Positions 23,962 through 32,226 of a stretch of DNA of 43,725 bases are shown piece after piece. The translations under genes and the position numbers were made by a program. How positions within the stretch are numbered: position 1 is the stretch's first letter; each line of letters opens with the position of its first letter. Source of the stretch: an uncultured Prevotellaceae bacterium (GTDB taxonomy: Bacteria > Bacteroidota > Bacteroidia > Bacteroidales > Bacteroidaceae); assembly GCA_946405805.1 (NCBI GenBank), contig CAMJIL010000017.1, positions 1 to 43,725 on the forward strand, read 5' to 3'. The notes under the pieces were generated by a model that saw only the letters and a program-made list of their open reading frames with translations, searched no databases and had not been told where the DNA came from.

Positions 23962-24857
23962 GTATGATTACACATTTGAAAGAACTCGAGGCGGAGAGCA
24001 TCTACGTACTCCGCGAGGTTGCAGCGCAGTTTGAGCGCCCCGTAATCCTCTTTTCAGGTGGCAAGGACTCAATAGTCATCGTCCACCTTGCCTACAAGGC
24101 ATTCTATCCTGCAAAGATTCCATTCCCCCTGTTGCACATCGACACAGGACATAACTTTCAGGAAACCATCGACTACCGCGATGCACTCGTCAGCAAACTC
24201 GGTGCAGAACTGATTGTCGGTTCCGTGCAGGAGAGTATTGACACAGGGCGTGTAAAGGAAGAAACTGGCTACTACGCTTCACGTAACAAATTGCAGACCA
24301 CCACGCTGCTCGATACCATCGAGAAATATCATTTCGATGCCGCCATTGGTGGCGCACGTCGTGACGAAGAGAAAGCCCGCGCAAAGGAGCGCTTTTTCAG
24401 CCATCGTGATGAGTTTGGCCAGTGGAACCCAAAGAATCAACGTCCTGAGTTGTGGAATATCTTCAATGGACGCAAAGCAATGGGTGAGCATTTCCGTGTG
24501 TTCCCTATCTCCAACTGGACGGAGATGGATGTGTGGCAGTATATTCTGCAGGAACAGATAGAGATGCCAAGTCTTTACTACACCCACGAACGAAAGGTGT
24601 TTGAACGTGATGGCCAGTGGTTGGCTGCTGAACCATGTATCAAACTCAAACCAACAGAACAGGTTGTGACAAAACATGTGCGCTGTCGTACCATCGGGGA
24701 TATCACCTGTACTGGTCTGACGCTTTCGGAAGCTCACTCACTGGAAGATATTATTGAGGAAATTGCTGCCACCCGTGTAACTGAACGAGGCGGACGAGCA
24801 GATGATAAACGCAGCGAAACCAGCATGGAAGACCGCAAGAAGGCTGGATACTTTTGA
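23958..24857 (+). CDS. cysD: Sulfate adenylyltransferase subunit 2
   Basis: The start MSMITHLKELEAE overlaps the hemL stop by 4 nt; a much longer frame starting within hemL was rejected. The 299-aa protein has the PP-loop SGGKDS, LHIDTGHNF, and FRVFPISNWTEMDVW, all typical of CysD. With CysN it makes adenylyl sulfate (APS) from ATP and sulfate. It ends RRKAGYF-like (EDRKKAGYF), as usual. Cytoplasmic. Confidence 0.95.
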   Translation: MSMITHLKELEAESIYVLREVAAQFERPVILFSGGKDSIVIVHLAYKAFYPAKIPFPLLHIDTGHNFQETIDYRDALVSKLGAELIVGSVQESIDTGRVKEETGYYASRNKLQTTTLLDTIEKYHFDAAIGGARRDEEKARAKERFFSHRDEFGQWNPKNQRPELWNIFNGRKAMGEHFRVFPISNWTEMDVWQYILQEQIEMPSLYYTHERKVFERDGQWLAAEPCIKLKPTEQVVTKHVRCRTIGDITCTGLTLSEAHSLEDIIEEIAATRVTERGGRADDKRSETSMEDRKKAGYF

Positions 24858-24867
24858 TAGTTGAATA

Positions 24868-24895
24868 TTTCACATTTTACGTTTCACATTTCACA
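24868..24895. repeat. Heptamer array TTTCACA family
   Basis: Four exact 7-bp units (TTTCACA, TTTTACG, TTTCACA, TTTCACA) fill most of the gap between cysD and cysN. They are the reverse complement of the TGTGAAA family at 32008-32042. Confidence 0.8.
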
Positions 24896-24903
24896 TTGAA
24901 ATT

Positions 24904-26232
24904 ATGGCAACAGAAAGAGGTTATTTAGATATGCAATTGCTACGCTTCTCAACAGCGGGAAGTGTAGATGATGGCAAATCGACACTAATAGGTCGATTAC
25001 TATACGATTCAAAGTCTATCTTTGAAGACCAGTTGGAGGCGGTTGAGGCTGCTTCAAAATCACGCGGTAACGAGGAAGTGAACCTGGCCCTATTGACTGA
25101 CGGCCTGCGGGCAGAACGTGAGCAGGGTATAACCATTGATGTGGCTTATCGCTACTTCGCTACACCAAAACGGAAGTTCATCATTGCTGATACTCCAGGA
25201 CATATACAATATACGCGAAACATGGTAACGGGTGCTTCGACAGCCGACCTTAGTATTATTCTCGTCGATGCCCGTCATGGAGTGTTGGAACAGACGGTGC
25301 GCCATTCATACATCTCATCGCTGCTCGGTATCCCTAACATCGTAGTAGCAGTTAATAAGATGGATCTTGTTGACTTTTCCGAGGAGGTGTTTAATAAGAT
25401 TGTGGCTGACTATAAGCAGATGGCGAAGACACTGCATATTCAGAATGTCACCTTTATTCCTATCTCAGCAAAGGAAGGTGACAATGTGGTGAATCGTTCT
25501 GAGCATACACCATGGTACACAGGTGCTCCCTTGCTGGAGTTCTTGGAAACAGTACCTGTCAGGAAGTCTGCATCGAATGTAGAGACCGATGTGCAGCGTG
25601 CTTTCCGATTCCCGGTACAGTACGTAATACGTCCTATCAGCAGTCGTTTTCCTGATTTCCGAGGCTATGCCGGTCGTGTAGCAAGCGGTGTCATACGTGT
25701 CGGTGACCGCGTAAAGGTTCTGCCAAGCGGCTTGGAGTCTGTTGTAACACACATCACGCAGGCTACCGATGAACTCACAGAGGCAACACCGCCGCAGAGC
25801 ATTACCCTGCAGTTGGCGGATGACATTGATATTTCGCGTGGCAACCTCCTTGTGAAGTCAGACGAGCCACAGCCACATTTGGAGCAGGATGTTCGTCTGG
25901 ATGTATGCTGGTTTAATGAGCAGCCATTGCAACCACGTTCAAGGTATATCGTGCGTCAGACAACCAGTGAGACAATTGCTATTGTTCGCACTATCAACTA
26001 TCGCCGTAACATCAATACCTTGGAGAAGGAACCGGGTGTGGCACAACTGCGGATGAATGATATCGCAGAGATAAGCATCCATACGGCACAGTACCTCACC
26101 TTTGATGACTATCGCCAGAACCGCATTACGGGTAGTGTCATCTTTATTGACCCTGACACCAACGAAACAGTCGGTGCCGGTATGATTAAAACAGAAGCAA
26201 TATGGAAAGAACACAACTCATACGTGATTTAA
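24904..26232 (+). CDS. cysN: Sulfate adenylyltransferase subunit 1 (GTPase)
   Basis: An EF-Tu-like GTPase of 442 aa: P-loop GSVDDGKSTLIGRLL, DTPGHIQYTRNM and NKMDLVD. GTP hydrolysis drives APS formation by CysD. There is no fused APS kinase (CysC), in agreement with the APS reductase that follows. It overlaps cysH by 31 bp. Confidence 0.95.
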   Translation: MATERGYLDMQLLRFSTAGSVDDGKSTLIGRLLYDSKSIFEDQLEAVEAASKSRGNEEVNLALLTDGLRAEREQGITIDVAYRYFATPKRKFIIADTPGHIQYTRNMVTGASTADLSIILVDARHGVLEQTVRHSYISSLLGIPNIVVAVNKMDLVDFSEEVFNKIVADYKQMAKTLHIQNVTFIPISAKEGDNVVNRSEHTPWYTGAPLLEFLETVPVRKSASNVETDVQRAFRFPVQYVIRPISSRFPDFRGYAGRVASGVIRVGDRVKVLPSGLESVVTHITQATDELTEATPPQSITLQLADDIDISRGNLLVKSDEPQPHLEQDVRLDVCWFNEQPLQPRSRYIVRQTTSETIAIVRTINYRRNINTLEKEPGVAQLRMNDIAEISIHTAQYLTFDDYRQNRITGSVIFIDPDTNETVGAGMIKTEAIWKEHNSYVI

Positions 26233-26912
26233 ATGAACGTTTTCGCGATGCGTCCGCCCAAGAGGTCGTCGGCTATTTCCTCAAGGCATACCAAGGGCGC
26301 ATCGCTCTTTCTTCCTCTCTATCTATTGAGGACCAGACACTGACGGATATCATTGTCGCCCAAGACAAGAATACCCGTATATTCACTCTTGACACGGGGC
26401 GCCTCTTCCCTGAGACATATCAACTCATAGAAAAGACGAACATGACATACGGCATAAAGATTGAGGTGTTTTTCCCCGACTACCATGAAGTGCAGCGTAT
26501 GGTGCGTGAAGAGGGCATTAACCTTTTCTATAATAGTGTTGAGAGCCGCCATCGTTGCTGCCAGATTCGTAAACTCGAACCCCTCAAGCGTGCCTTTCAG
26601 GGACTTGATGTATGGATATGTGGCTTGCGTCGTGAACAAAGCATTACCCGTCAGGATATGCAGGTTGTAGAGTGGGACGAGATACACCAGCTCATCAAGG
26701 TCAATCCCCTTATCTCGTGGACAGAACAACAGGTGTGGGATTATATCAAGAAAAACAGTGTTCCTTATAATAAGCTGCATGACCGCGGATACCCAAGCAT
26801 AGGTTGTGAGCCCTGTACCCGAGCTGTTCAGCCAGGTGAGGATGTGCGCTCCGGTCGCTGGTGGTGGGAGTCGCCTGACCATCGCGAATGTGGCTTGCAT
26901 CAGCGGCACTGA
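26202..26912 (+). CDS. cysH: Adenylyl-sulfate (APS) reductase, [4Fe-4S] type
   Basis: The 236-aa protein reduces APS to sulfite using thioredoxin. The cluster cysteines C119-C120 (RCCQIRK) and C202/C205 (CEPC) mark the APS rather than the PAPS type, and ECGLHQ carries the catalytic Cys. FTLDTGRLFPETY and WICGLRREQS are conserved. Last gene of the operon; a strong terminator follows 70 nt later. Confidence 0.93.
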   Translation: MERTQLIRDLNERFRDASAQEVVGYFLKAYQGRIALSSSLSIEDQTLTDIIVAQDKNTRIFTLDTGRLFPETYQLIEKTNMTYGIKIEVFFPDYHEVQRMVREEGINLFYNSVESRHRCCQIRKLEPLKRAFQGLDVWICGLRREQSITRQDMQVVEWDEIHQLIKVNPLISWTEQQVWDYIKKNSVPYNKLHDRGYPSIGCEPCTRAVQPGEDVRSGRWWWESPDHRECGLHQRH

Positions 26913-26981
26913 CCAAGAAAAAATGGGACATATACCAAAGTTTTGCCACATGGCATCACATAAATTAGGCATTTAATTTAC

Positions 26982-27012
26982 CACGCGGGCGGTATTGCCC
27001 GCGTGTTTTTTT
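26982..27012 (+). terminator. Terminator of the sulfate/siroheme operon
   Basis: A perfect 9-bp GC-rich stem, CACGCGGGC with GCCCGCGTG, a 6-nt loop and seven T. The -33 box of the next promoter lies in its loop and 3' arm. Confidence 0.93.
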
Positions 27013-27025
27013 CGCCGTACCTTTG
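26995..27025 (+). promoter_or_regulatory. Promoter of the phosphate porin/pst genes
   Basis: TTG at 26995-26997, a 20-nt spacer, and TACCTTTG at 27018-27025. It overlaps the upstream terminator hairpin and lies 66 nt before the porin ATG. Confidence 0.75.
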
Positions 27026-27091
27026 CACTCGGAAATCAGAACAAAGATTTTTCTTTAACACACAACAACATAAACACAAATTTAATTAGGT

Positions 27092-28063
27092 ATGAAAAGA
27101 TCAAGAAAACTAAGGATGACGCTTGCGGGCGTGTTGGCTGTGGCATCTGTTTTGCCAGTGGCAGCCCAGGACTTGAAGGCCCCAAAGATTTCGGGCTTGG
27201 TGAATGTTCGCTATTCATGGAGTGACAAAGAAGGTGAAACGCATGGTTTTGATGTAAGGCGTGTTCGTCTGGCTGCTGATGGCGAATTAGGTAACAGACT
27301 GGATTATAAGTTCCAGGCTGAGTATGAGACAACGGTAAAGGTGATAGATGCTTACCTGAGGGTGAAGCTTTTGCCGGAGGTTAATGTGCAGATAGGTGAA
27401 TACAAAGTGCCATACTCTCAGGAGACGCTCTACGGTCCTGCTACATGGCTGACTATCGAGAACCCTGCAGCAGTTGCCAAGTTGAATGGCTATAACGACT
27501 TGAGCGGTTTGAAAGCCAATGGCCGTGATGTCGGCGTCACGTTATATGGTGACTTGCTGAACAAACTGTTTAGTTATCGTGTCGGCGTGTTTAACGGTAA
27601 CGGCATCAACATCAAGGATAATAATAATAAAAAGGATTTTGCCGGTCTGGTATGGTTCAGGCCTTTTGTGAAGGAACTGGCTTTTAGCTTTGGACATTAT
27701 CAGGGCGTATATGGCGAAAAGGGTGATGAGCATGTGCGCATCCGTACCTCTGCCGGTGTGGAGTATAAAACCGACAAGCTGACCTTGCGCAGTGAGTATC
27801 TGAACGGTAATACTGCAGGCAAGAAGAGCGATGGTGTCTATGCTACGGCAGGCTACTGGGTGTCGAAGGTCGTACAGCCTATAGCAAGTATTGACTATTT
27901 CAAGGCTGACCGCGACGGTGACGAACGTCAGTGGAACTACCAGGTGGGTGCAAACATCTTGCCTCTGAAGAAACTGCGCATCCAGGCTGCTTATACATAT
28001 AGTAATAATAAGGTGGCAAAGAATACCAACCAGTTTGAGACACAGGTTATATGGCAATTCTAA
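27092..28063 (+). CDS. Outer-membrane porin, OprO/OprP-like (phosphate)
   Basis: The 323-aa protein has a signal peptide (MTLAGVLAVASVLPVAAQ), then alternating beta-strand sequence ending in Phe (VIWQF), typical of an outer-membrane barrel. The pattern GFDVRRVRLAADGELGNRLDYKFQAEY matches OprO/P-type polyphosphate/phosphate porins. The pst genes follow at once, which supports phosphate uptake, although selectivity cannot be read from sequence. Confidence 0.85.
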   Translation: MKRSRKLRMTLAGVLAVASVLPVAAQDLKAPKISGLVNVRYSWSDKEGETHGFDVRRVRLAADGELGNRLDYKFQAEYETTVKVIDAYLRVKLLPEVNVQIGEYKVPYSQETLYGPATWLTIENPAAVAKLNGYNDLSGLKANGRDVGVTLYGDLLNKLFSYRVGVFNGNGINIKDNNNKKDFAGLVWFRPFVKELAFSFGHYQGVYGEKGDEHVRIRTSAGVEYKTDKLTLRSEYLNGNTAGKKSDGVYATAGYWVSKVVQPIASIDYFKADRDGDERQWNYQVGANILPLKKLRIQAAYTYSNNKVAKNTNQFETQVIWQF

Positions 28064-28066
28064 TTT

Positions 28067-28094
28067 AATTCATAATTCATAATCCATTATTCAA
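28067..28094. repeat. Heptamer array AATTCAT family
   Basis: AATTCAT twice, AATCCAT and TATTCAA, in exact 7-bp phase, begin 4 nt after the porin stop and end 14 nt before the pstS start. Confidence 0.75.
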
Positions 28095-28108
28095 CATCAA
28101 ATAAAACA

Positions 28109-29092
28109 ATGAACAAGAAGAATTATTTATTTGCGATATTAGGTGCAGCAGTGCTGACCTTGTCGCTGACCGCTTGCGGTGGTAAGAAAGAATCAAAGGC
28201 TGGCTCTGATGAAGAGCTGAGTGGTGAAATCTCTTTGTCTGGTGCTTTTGCGCTCTATCCTTTGGCAGTGCAATGGGCCAGTGAGTTCCAGAAACTTCAT
28301 CCTGGTGTGAAGATTGACGTCTCAGCAGGCGGTGCCGGTAAGGGTGTTACCGATGCTATCGCTGGGGTAGTGGACTTCGGCATGGTGAGCCGTGAACTCA
28401 GTCCTGCAGAGACAGAACGTGGTGCAGTAGGTTTTGCTGTGGCAAAGGATGCCGTAGTGCCAACCATCAATGCCAAGAACCCTGTGCTTGCTGATTTGAA
28501 GAAGCACGGTGTGAAGCGCGATGACTTCATTTCGCTGTGGATTAAGGGCGAGAAAAAGACATGGGGTCAGGTTGTCGGTACCGGTGACAAGAATCCTGTA
28601 GTGGTTTATACCCGCAGTGATGCCTGCGGTGCTGCTGAGACATGGGCGCTGTATCTCGGTAAAAAGCAGGAAGACCTTCAGGGAACTGCTGTATTTGGTG
28701 ATCCGGGCCTGGCTGCTGCTATTCAGAAGGATGTAAATGGTCTTGGCTTGAACAACATCGGATATGCCTACGACACAAAGACAGGCAAACCAAATCCTGG
28801 TATTACCATTGCTCCAATCGATTTGAACGAGAATGGTCAGATAGATCCAGACGAGGACTTCTATGACACCAAGGAGAACGTTGTAAAGGCTATTGCTGAT
28901 GGCCGCTATCCATCACCTCCTGCTCGCGACCTGTACTTTGTTTCAAAGGGCGTACCTACCAATCCTGTCGTAGTGGCATTCCTGGAGTATATCCTGACTG
29001 ACGGACAGAAGGAAAACGGTCCTCAGGGATATATCGGCATACCACAGGAGAAACTGGATGCCGGCCTGAAGAAGTTGGGCGTGAAGAAATAA
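28109..29092 (+). CDS. pstS: Phosphate-binding lipoprotein of the Pst transporter
   Basis: The 327-aa protein has a lipoprotein signal with lipobox LTAC (MNKKNYLFAILGAAVLTLSLTACGG) and the periplasmic binding fold with SGAFALYPLAVQWASEF, GAGKGVTDAIAGVVDFGMVSR and YTRSDACGAAETWA. It captures phosphate for PstC/PstA. Anchored in the membrane; same transcript as the porin and pstC. Confidence 0.93.
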   Translation: MNKKNYLFAILGAAVLTLSLTACGGKKESKAGSDEELSGEISLSGAFALYPLAVQWASEFQKLHPGVKIDVSAGGAGKGVTDAIAGVVDFGMVSRELSPAETERGAVGFAVAKDAVVPTINAKNPVLADLKKHGVKRDDFISLWIKGEKKTWGQVVGTGDKNPVVVYTRSDACGAAETWALYLGKKQEDLQGTAVFGDPGLAAAIQKDVNGLGLNNIGYAYDTKTGKPNPGITIAPIDLNENGQIDPDEDFYDTKENVVKAIADGRYPSPPARDLYFVSKGVPTNPVVVAFLEYILTDGQKENGPQGYIGIPQEKLDAGLKKLGVKK

Positions 29093-29098
29093 ACTGTT

Positions 29099-29986
29099 AT
29101 GTCAAAGGATAAAAGACTACTAAAAGATCATATTGCAGAGCAGCTGATGGCCATATTGACCGTCAGCAGCCTGCTTTTAGTTGTCGCCATGGCGGTGGGG
29201 CTGTACCTGAAGTCAGTGCCCATCTTGCAGGAGCATTCTCTTTGGGACCTGTTGACGGAAGGTGAGTGGCGCCCGATGAGCAATAAGTTCGGGTTCTTTC
29301 CCTTTCTGATTGGTACGCTAGACGTGTCGCTACTGGCGCTTAGCATTGCCATTCCCATTTCGCTGCTGATGGCAATTTATCTTACGGAGTATGCTCATAC
29401 GTCGGTGAAGCGATATGTCTTTCCGCTGCTCGACATTCTGGCAGGTCTTCCGTCGGTTATCTATGGTGTATGGGGCATGCTGGTCATCGTGCCGTGGGTG
29501 GCAGATGTGGTTGCACCATCGTTGCATCGTGATTCGAGCGGATATACCGTGCTGGCGACGGGCATTGTGCTCGGCGTGACAGTGATACCGCTGCTGGTAA
29601 GTTTGTTTATCGAAATCTTCAGCAATGTTAGCATCGACTACCGCGAGGCGGCATGGTCGTTAGGTGCTACGCGTTGGCAGACGACGAAGGATGTAATTCT
29701 GCGAAAAACGGCACCGGGTGTCATTGCGGCTATCGTATTGGCTGCCAGTCGTACCTTGGGAGAGACGATTGCCGTCATCATGGTCTGCGGCAACCTTGCC
29801 ATCGTACCCACTTCGCTGCTCAATGCCTGCTATCCCATTCCGGCACTGATAGCAAACAACTACGGAGAGATGCTGTCGCTGCCGCTTTATGAGAGTGCAT
29901 TGATGTTTGCAGCATTCATATTGTTCTTCGTAGTGCTGGTGTTTAACCTGTTCTCACGACTCGTGTTACGTAAAATGCAGAGATAA
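29099..29986 (+). CDS. pstC: Phosphate ABC transporter permease PstC
   Basis: The 295-aa integral membrane protein has about six membrane helices and the permease loop EAAWSLGATRWQTTKDVILRKTAPG. It forms the channel with PstA. Start ATG 6 nt after pstS; its TAA overlaps the pstA ATG by one base (TAATG), implying coupling. Confidence 0.93.
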   Translation: MSKDKRLLKDHIAEQLMAILTVSSLLLVVAMAVGLYLKSVPILQEHSLWDLLTEGEWRPMSNKFGFFPFLIGTLDVSLLALSIAIPISLLMAIYLTEYAHTSVKRYVFPLLDILAGLPSVIYGVWGMLVIVPWVADVVAPSLHRDSSGYTVLATGIVLGVTVIPLLVSLFIEIFSNVSIDYREAAWSLGATRWQTTKDVILRKTAPGVIAAIVLAASRTLGETIAVIMVCGNLAIVPTSLLNACYPIPALIANNYGEMLSLPLYESALMFAAFILFFVVLVFNLFSRLVLRKMQR

Positions 29987-30831
29987 TGAAAAGAGCTATT
30001 GTCATAGAAAAGATTTGGAAGGTCTTGATGTATGCTTCCATTGCCCTGGTGCTGTTCTTTGTGGTCAGCGTCATCTGGTCGGTCTTTAAGCGAGGACTGC
30101 CTGTATTGTCGTGGGAGATGGTGTCGTCGCTGCCGGGTGGTGGCTTCTATATCGGAAAGGAGGGCGGTTTCCTTAATGCTATCGTCGGTTCGATATATAT
30201 AGTAGGTGGTGCTACGGTGCTAGGTCTTTTGGTTTCTATACCAGTGGTGTTCTACCTGAATGTATATCTCAAGCCCCACTCAAAGTTCGGTGCCGTTGCC
30301 CGTCTGGCGTATGACGTGCTGTTCGGTATTCCAAGCATCGTATATGGTGCCTTCGGTTTTACCATCATGATATTCTTCGGTCTTCGCACGTCGCTGTTGG
30401 GTGGCATCATCGTGGTGACACTGCTTATCATCCCCATCTTCATACGTTCGATGGACGAGGTGGCAAAGACGATACCGCAGGATTTGCTGGAGGCAGGATA
30501 CAGCCTCGGTTCTACCAGACTTGAGACCATCAGCGTTGTAATCCGTCAGATAGCCCCTGCCATTGCTACGGCAACATTGCTGAGCATCGGTCGTGCCATT
30601 GGTGATGCTGCGGGTGTCATGTTCACGGCGGGTTTCAGTGACAGCATTCCGACGAGTCTCACTCAGCAGACGGCATCGCTGCCGTTGAGTGTATTCTTCC
30701 AGCTCAGTGCTCCGCAGTTGGAGGTGCAGGACCGTGCATACGCTGCGGCGGTGGTGCTGACGGCCATAGTGCTGACCCTATCGTTGAGCGGACGCTTTAT
30801 AATGAACCGCTTTTCGCGAAACAAGATTTGA
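29986..30831 (+). CDS. pstA: Phosphate ABC transporter permease PstA
   Basis: The 281-aa membrane protein has about six helices and the EAGYSLGSTRLETISVVIRQ permease loop that docks to PstB. It partners PstC. Its stop codon overlaps an 18-bp palindrome, and a separate promoter then drives pstB. Confidence 0.93.
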   Translation: MKRAIVIEKIWKVLMYASIALVLFFVVSVIWSVFKRGLPVLSWEMVSSLPGGGFYIGKEGGFLNAIVGSIYIVGGATVLGLLVSIPVVFYLNVYLKPHSKFGAVARLAYDVLFGIPSIVYGAFGFTIMIFFGLRTSLLGGIIVVTLLIIPIFIRSMDEVAKTIPQDLLEAGYSLGSTRLETISVVIRQIAPAIATATLLSIGRAIGDAAGVMFTAGFSDSIPTSLTQQTASLPLSVFFQLSAPQLEVQDRAYAAAVVLTAIVLTLSLSGRFIMNRFSRNKI

Positions 30832-30848
30832 TACCAAACGTTTGGTAT
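30831..30848. promoter_or_regulatory. Perfect 18-bp palindrome after pstA
   Basis: ATACCAAACGTTTGGTAT is a perfect palindrome centred on CG, the form of many LacI-family or similar operators. It starts at the last base of the pstA stop and lies 23 nt before the -33 box of the pstB promoter. It may be an operator; with no loop it is a poor terminator. Confidence 0.55.
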
Positions 30849-30870
30849 GCACTTTACTATTCAAATGGTA

Positions 30871-30901
30871 TTGCACAGACGGCAGAATCGCCGTACCTTT
30901 G
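30871..30901 (+). promoter_or_regulatory. Internal promoter before pstB
   Basis: TTG at 30871-30873, a 20-nt spacer, and TACCTTTG at 30894-30901. The leader to pstB would be about 80 nt and consists mostly of a heptamer array. Confidence 0.7.
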
Positions 30902-30917
30902 CGGCCGTAAATAAAAA

Positions 30918-30973
30918 GAATGAGGAATGAGGAATGAATTCCTAACTCCTAATTCCTAACTCAAAAATCAAAA
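30918..30973. repeat. Heptamer array with family switches in constant phase
   Basis: Eight consecutive 7-bp units: GAATGAG, GAATGAG, GAATGAA, TTCCTAA, CTCCTAA, TTCCTAA, CTCAAAA, ATCAAAA. The unit sequence changes twice but the 7-bp register does not. It lies in the pstB leader. Confidence 0.85.
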
Positions 30974-30987
30974 ATATTCACATCCCT

Positions 30988-31854
30988 ATGAGTTTATCAA
31001 TCAGTCTCCCCAATGTGTTTGGTGCCTATATCAGCCGTCGTATTCCCTGGACGATGCAGGTGCCGTTCATCGTTGACCGTAAGTTCTCGCGTCTGGAGGA
31101 TACACGTCTGGCAACGCACAATCTGAATATCCGCATCGGAAAGTCTCACATTTTGAAGGATGTAAATGTAGAGATTCCTCAGAATAAGATTACGTGTATC
31201 ATCGGTCCGTCCGGTTGTGGCAAGACCACTCTCCTGCGTACCTTCAACCGTCTTGTTGACTCTATAGAGGGTGTGAAGATCGATGGTGAGGTGAACCTTG
31301 GCAAGCAGGATGTCATTGCTGCCGGTCCCAGTCAGATGACGGAGTTGCGTCGTAACATCGGCCTTGTGCCCCAGCGTCCTTGTCCGCTGCCAATGAGCAT
31401 CTATGACAACATTGCATACGGCTGCCGCATTCATGGTGTGCGTGGCAAGCGCAAACTCGACCTTGTGGTAAAGCATTATCTGGAGGCCGTCGGTCTGTGG
31501 AATGAGGTGAAGGACCGTCTGCATACCCCCGCCGTAAAGCTTTCCGGCGGACAGCAGCAGCGTCTCTGTCTGGCGCGTTCGCTGGCAGTGGAGCCCAGTT
31601 ATCTGTTGGCTGACGAGAGCACCAGCGCGCTGGACCCTATCTCGAGCAAGACTATCGAGGACCTCTTCGTGAAGTTGAAGCAGGACTACTCTATAGTGAT
31701 GGTAACGCACACCCTTCGTCAGGCAAAACGTATTGCCGACCACGTCATCTTTATGTATCTTGGCGAGGTCATCGAACAGGGCGATGCAAAAGAGGTGTTT
31801 GGCAATCCGAAACATGAGCTGACAAAAAATTATCTCAGTGGCGGCATCAGTTAA
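30988..31854 (+). CDS. pstB: Phosphate ABC transporter ATPase PstB
   Basis: The 288-aa protein has Walker A GPSGCGKTT, signature LSGGQQQRL, Walker B with LLADEST and the switch His in VTHT. About 40 N-terminal residues precede the usual start of PstB. It powers phosphate import with PstC/PstA. Its own promoter suggests it can be made separately from pstSCA. Confidence 0.94.
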   Translation: MSLSISLPNVFGAYISRRIPWTMQVPFIVDRKFSRLEDTRLATHNLNIRIGKSHILKDVNVEIPQNKITCIIGPSGCGKTTLLRTFNRLVDSIEGVKIDGEVNLGKQDVIAAGPSQMTELRRNIGLVPQRPCPLPMSIYDNIAYGCRIHGVRGKRKLDLVVKHYLEAVGLWNEVKDRLHTPAVKLSGGQQQRLCLARSLAVEPSYLLADESTSALDPISSKTIEDLFVKLKQDYSIVMVTHTLRQAKRIADHVIFMYLGEVIEQGDAKEVFGNPKHELTKNYLSGGIS

Positions 31855-31880
31855 CCATTGTTTTTAGTATATATATAGTT

Positions 31881-32012
31881 ATGAGCTACAATGATTCTTT
31901 CGAATATTCTCCTTTCAATGAGGAAGATCAGAGTTGGCAAAGTGCTCTTGTCTATACGGCAGGAGCTTTATTTTTGCTCCTGATAGGCTTCATCGGCAAC
32001 GGAGTGGTGTGA
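31881..32012 (+). CDS. 43-aa single-pass membrane protein downstream of pstB
   Basis: A short frame starting MSYNDSFEYSPFNEEDQSWQ, with one hydrophobic helix (ALVYTAGALFLLLIGFIG), 26 nt after pstB. The acidic start and one helix suit a small membrane regulator or subunit. The usual phoU is not here. Its TGA stop lies in the first unit of a heptamer array. Small size limits certainty. Confidence 0.5.
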   Translation: MSYNDSFEYSPFNEEDQSWQSALVYTAGALFLLLIGFIGNGVV

Positions 32013-32042
32013 AATGTAAAATGTGAAACGTGAAACGTGAAG
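32008..32042. repeat. Heptamer array TGTGAAA family
   Basis: Five exact 7-bp units (TGTGAAA, TGTAAAA, TGTGAAA, CGTGAAA, CGTGAAG). The first contains the stop codon of the 43-aa gene. Inverse of the family at 24868-24895. Confidence 0.85.
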
Positions 32043-32168
32043 TAATCGGCTTTGCGTTTCGCTTGTCGAAGAATATTATTCTGTCAAGGGGTGTTTTGAC
32101 CCTGATGAATGGAATGATTTTCTTTTTCGTTTATGATACTAGTGATAAATTCTAAATTTTGCAAGATA

Positions 32169-32200
32169 TTTGGAGAATTGCGCTAAAAGCCATACTTTTG
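32169..32200 (+). promoter_or_regulatory. Promoter of the LuxR-type regulator
   Basis: TTTG at 32169-32172, a 20-nt spacer, and TACTTTTG at 32193-32200, a complete match to the Bacteroidetes promoter. The ATG is 26 nt further on. Confidence 0.75.
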
Positions 32201-32226
32201 CATCCAGAAAACAAGAATGTCTGTAA

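Noticed and set aside
26319..26972. 217-aa frame on the minus strand
   Set aside because: Opposite cysH, which has all its cluster cysteines.
30997..31815. 272-aa frame on the minus strand
   Set aside because: Opposite pstB, whose motifs are complete; no sensible protein features.
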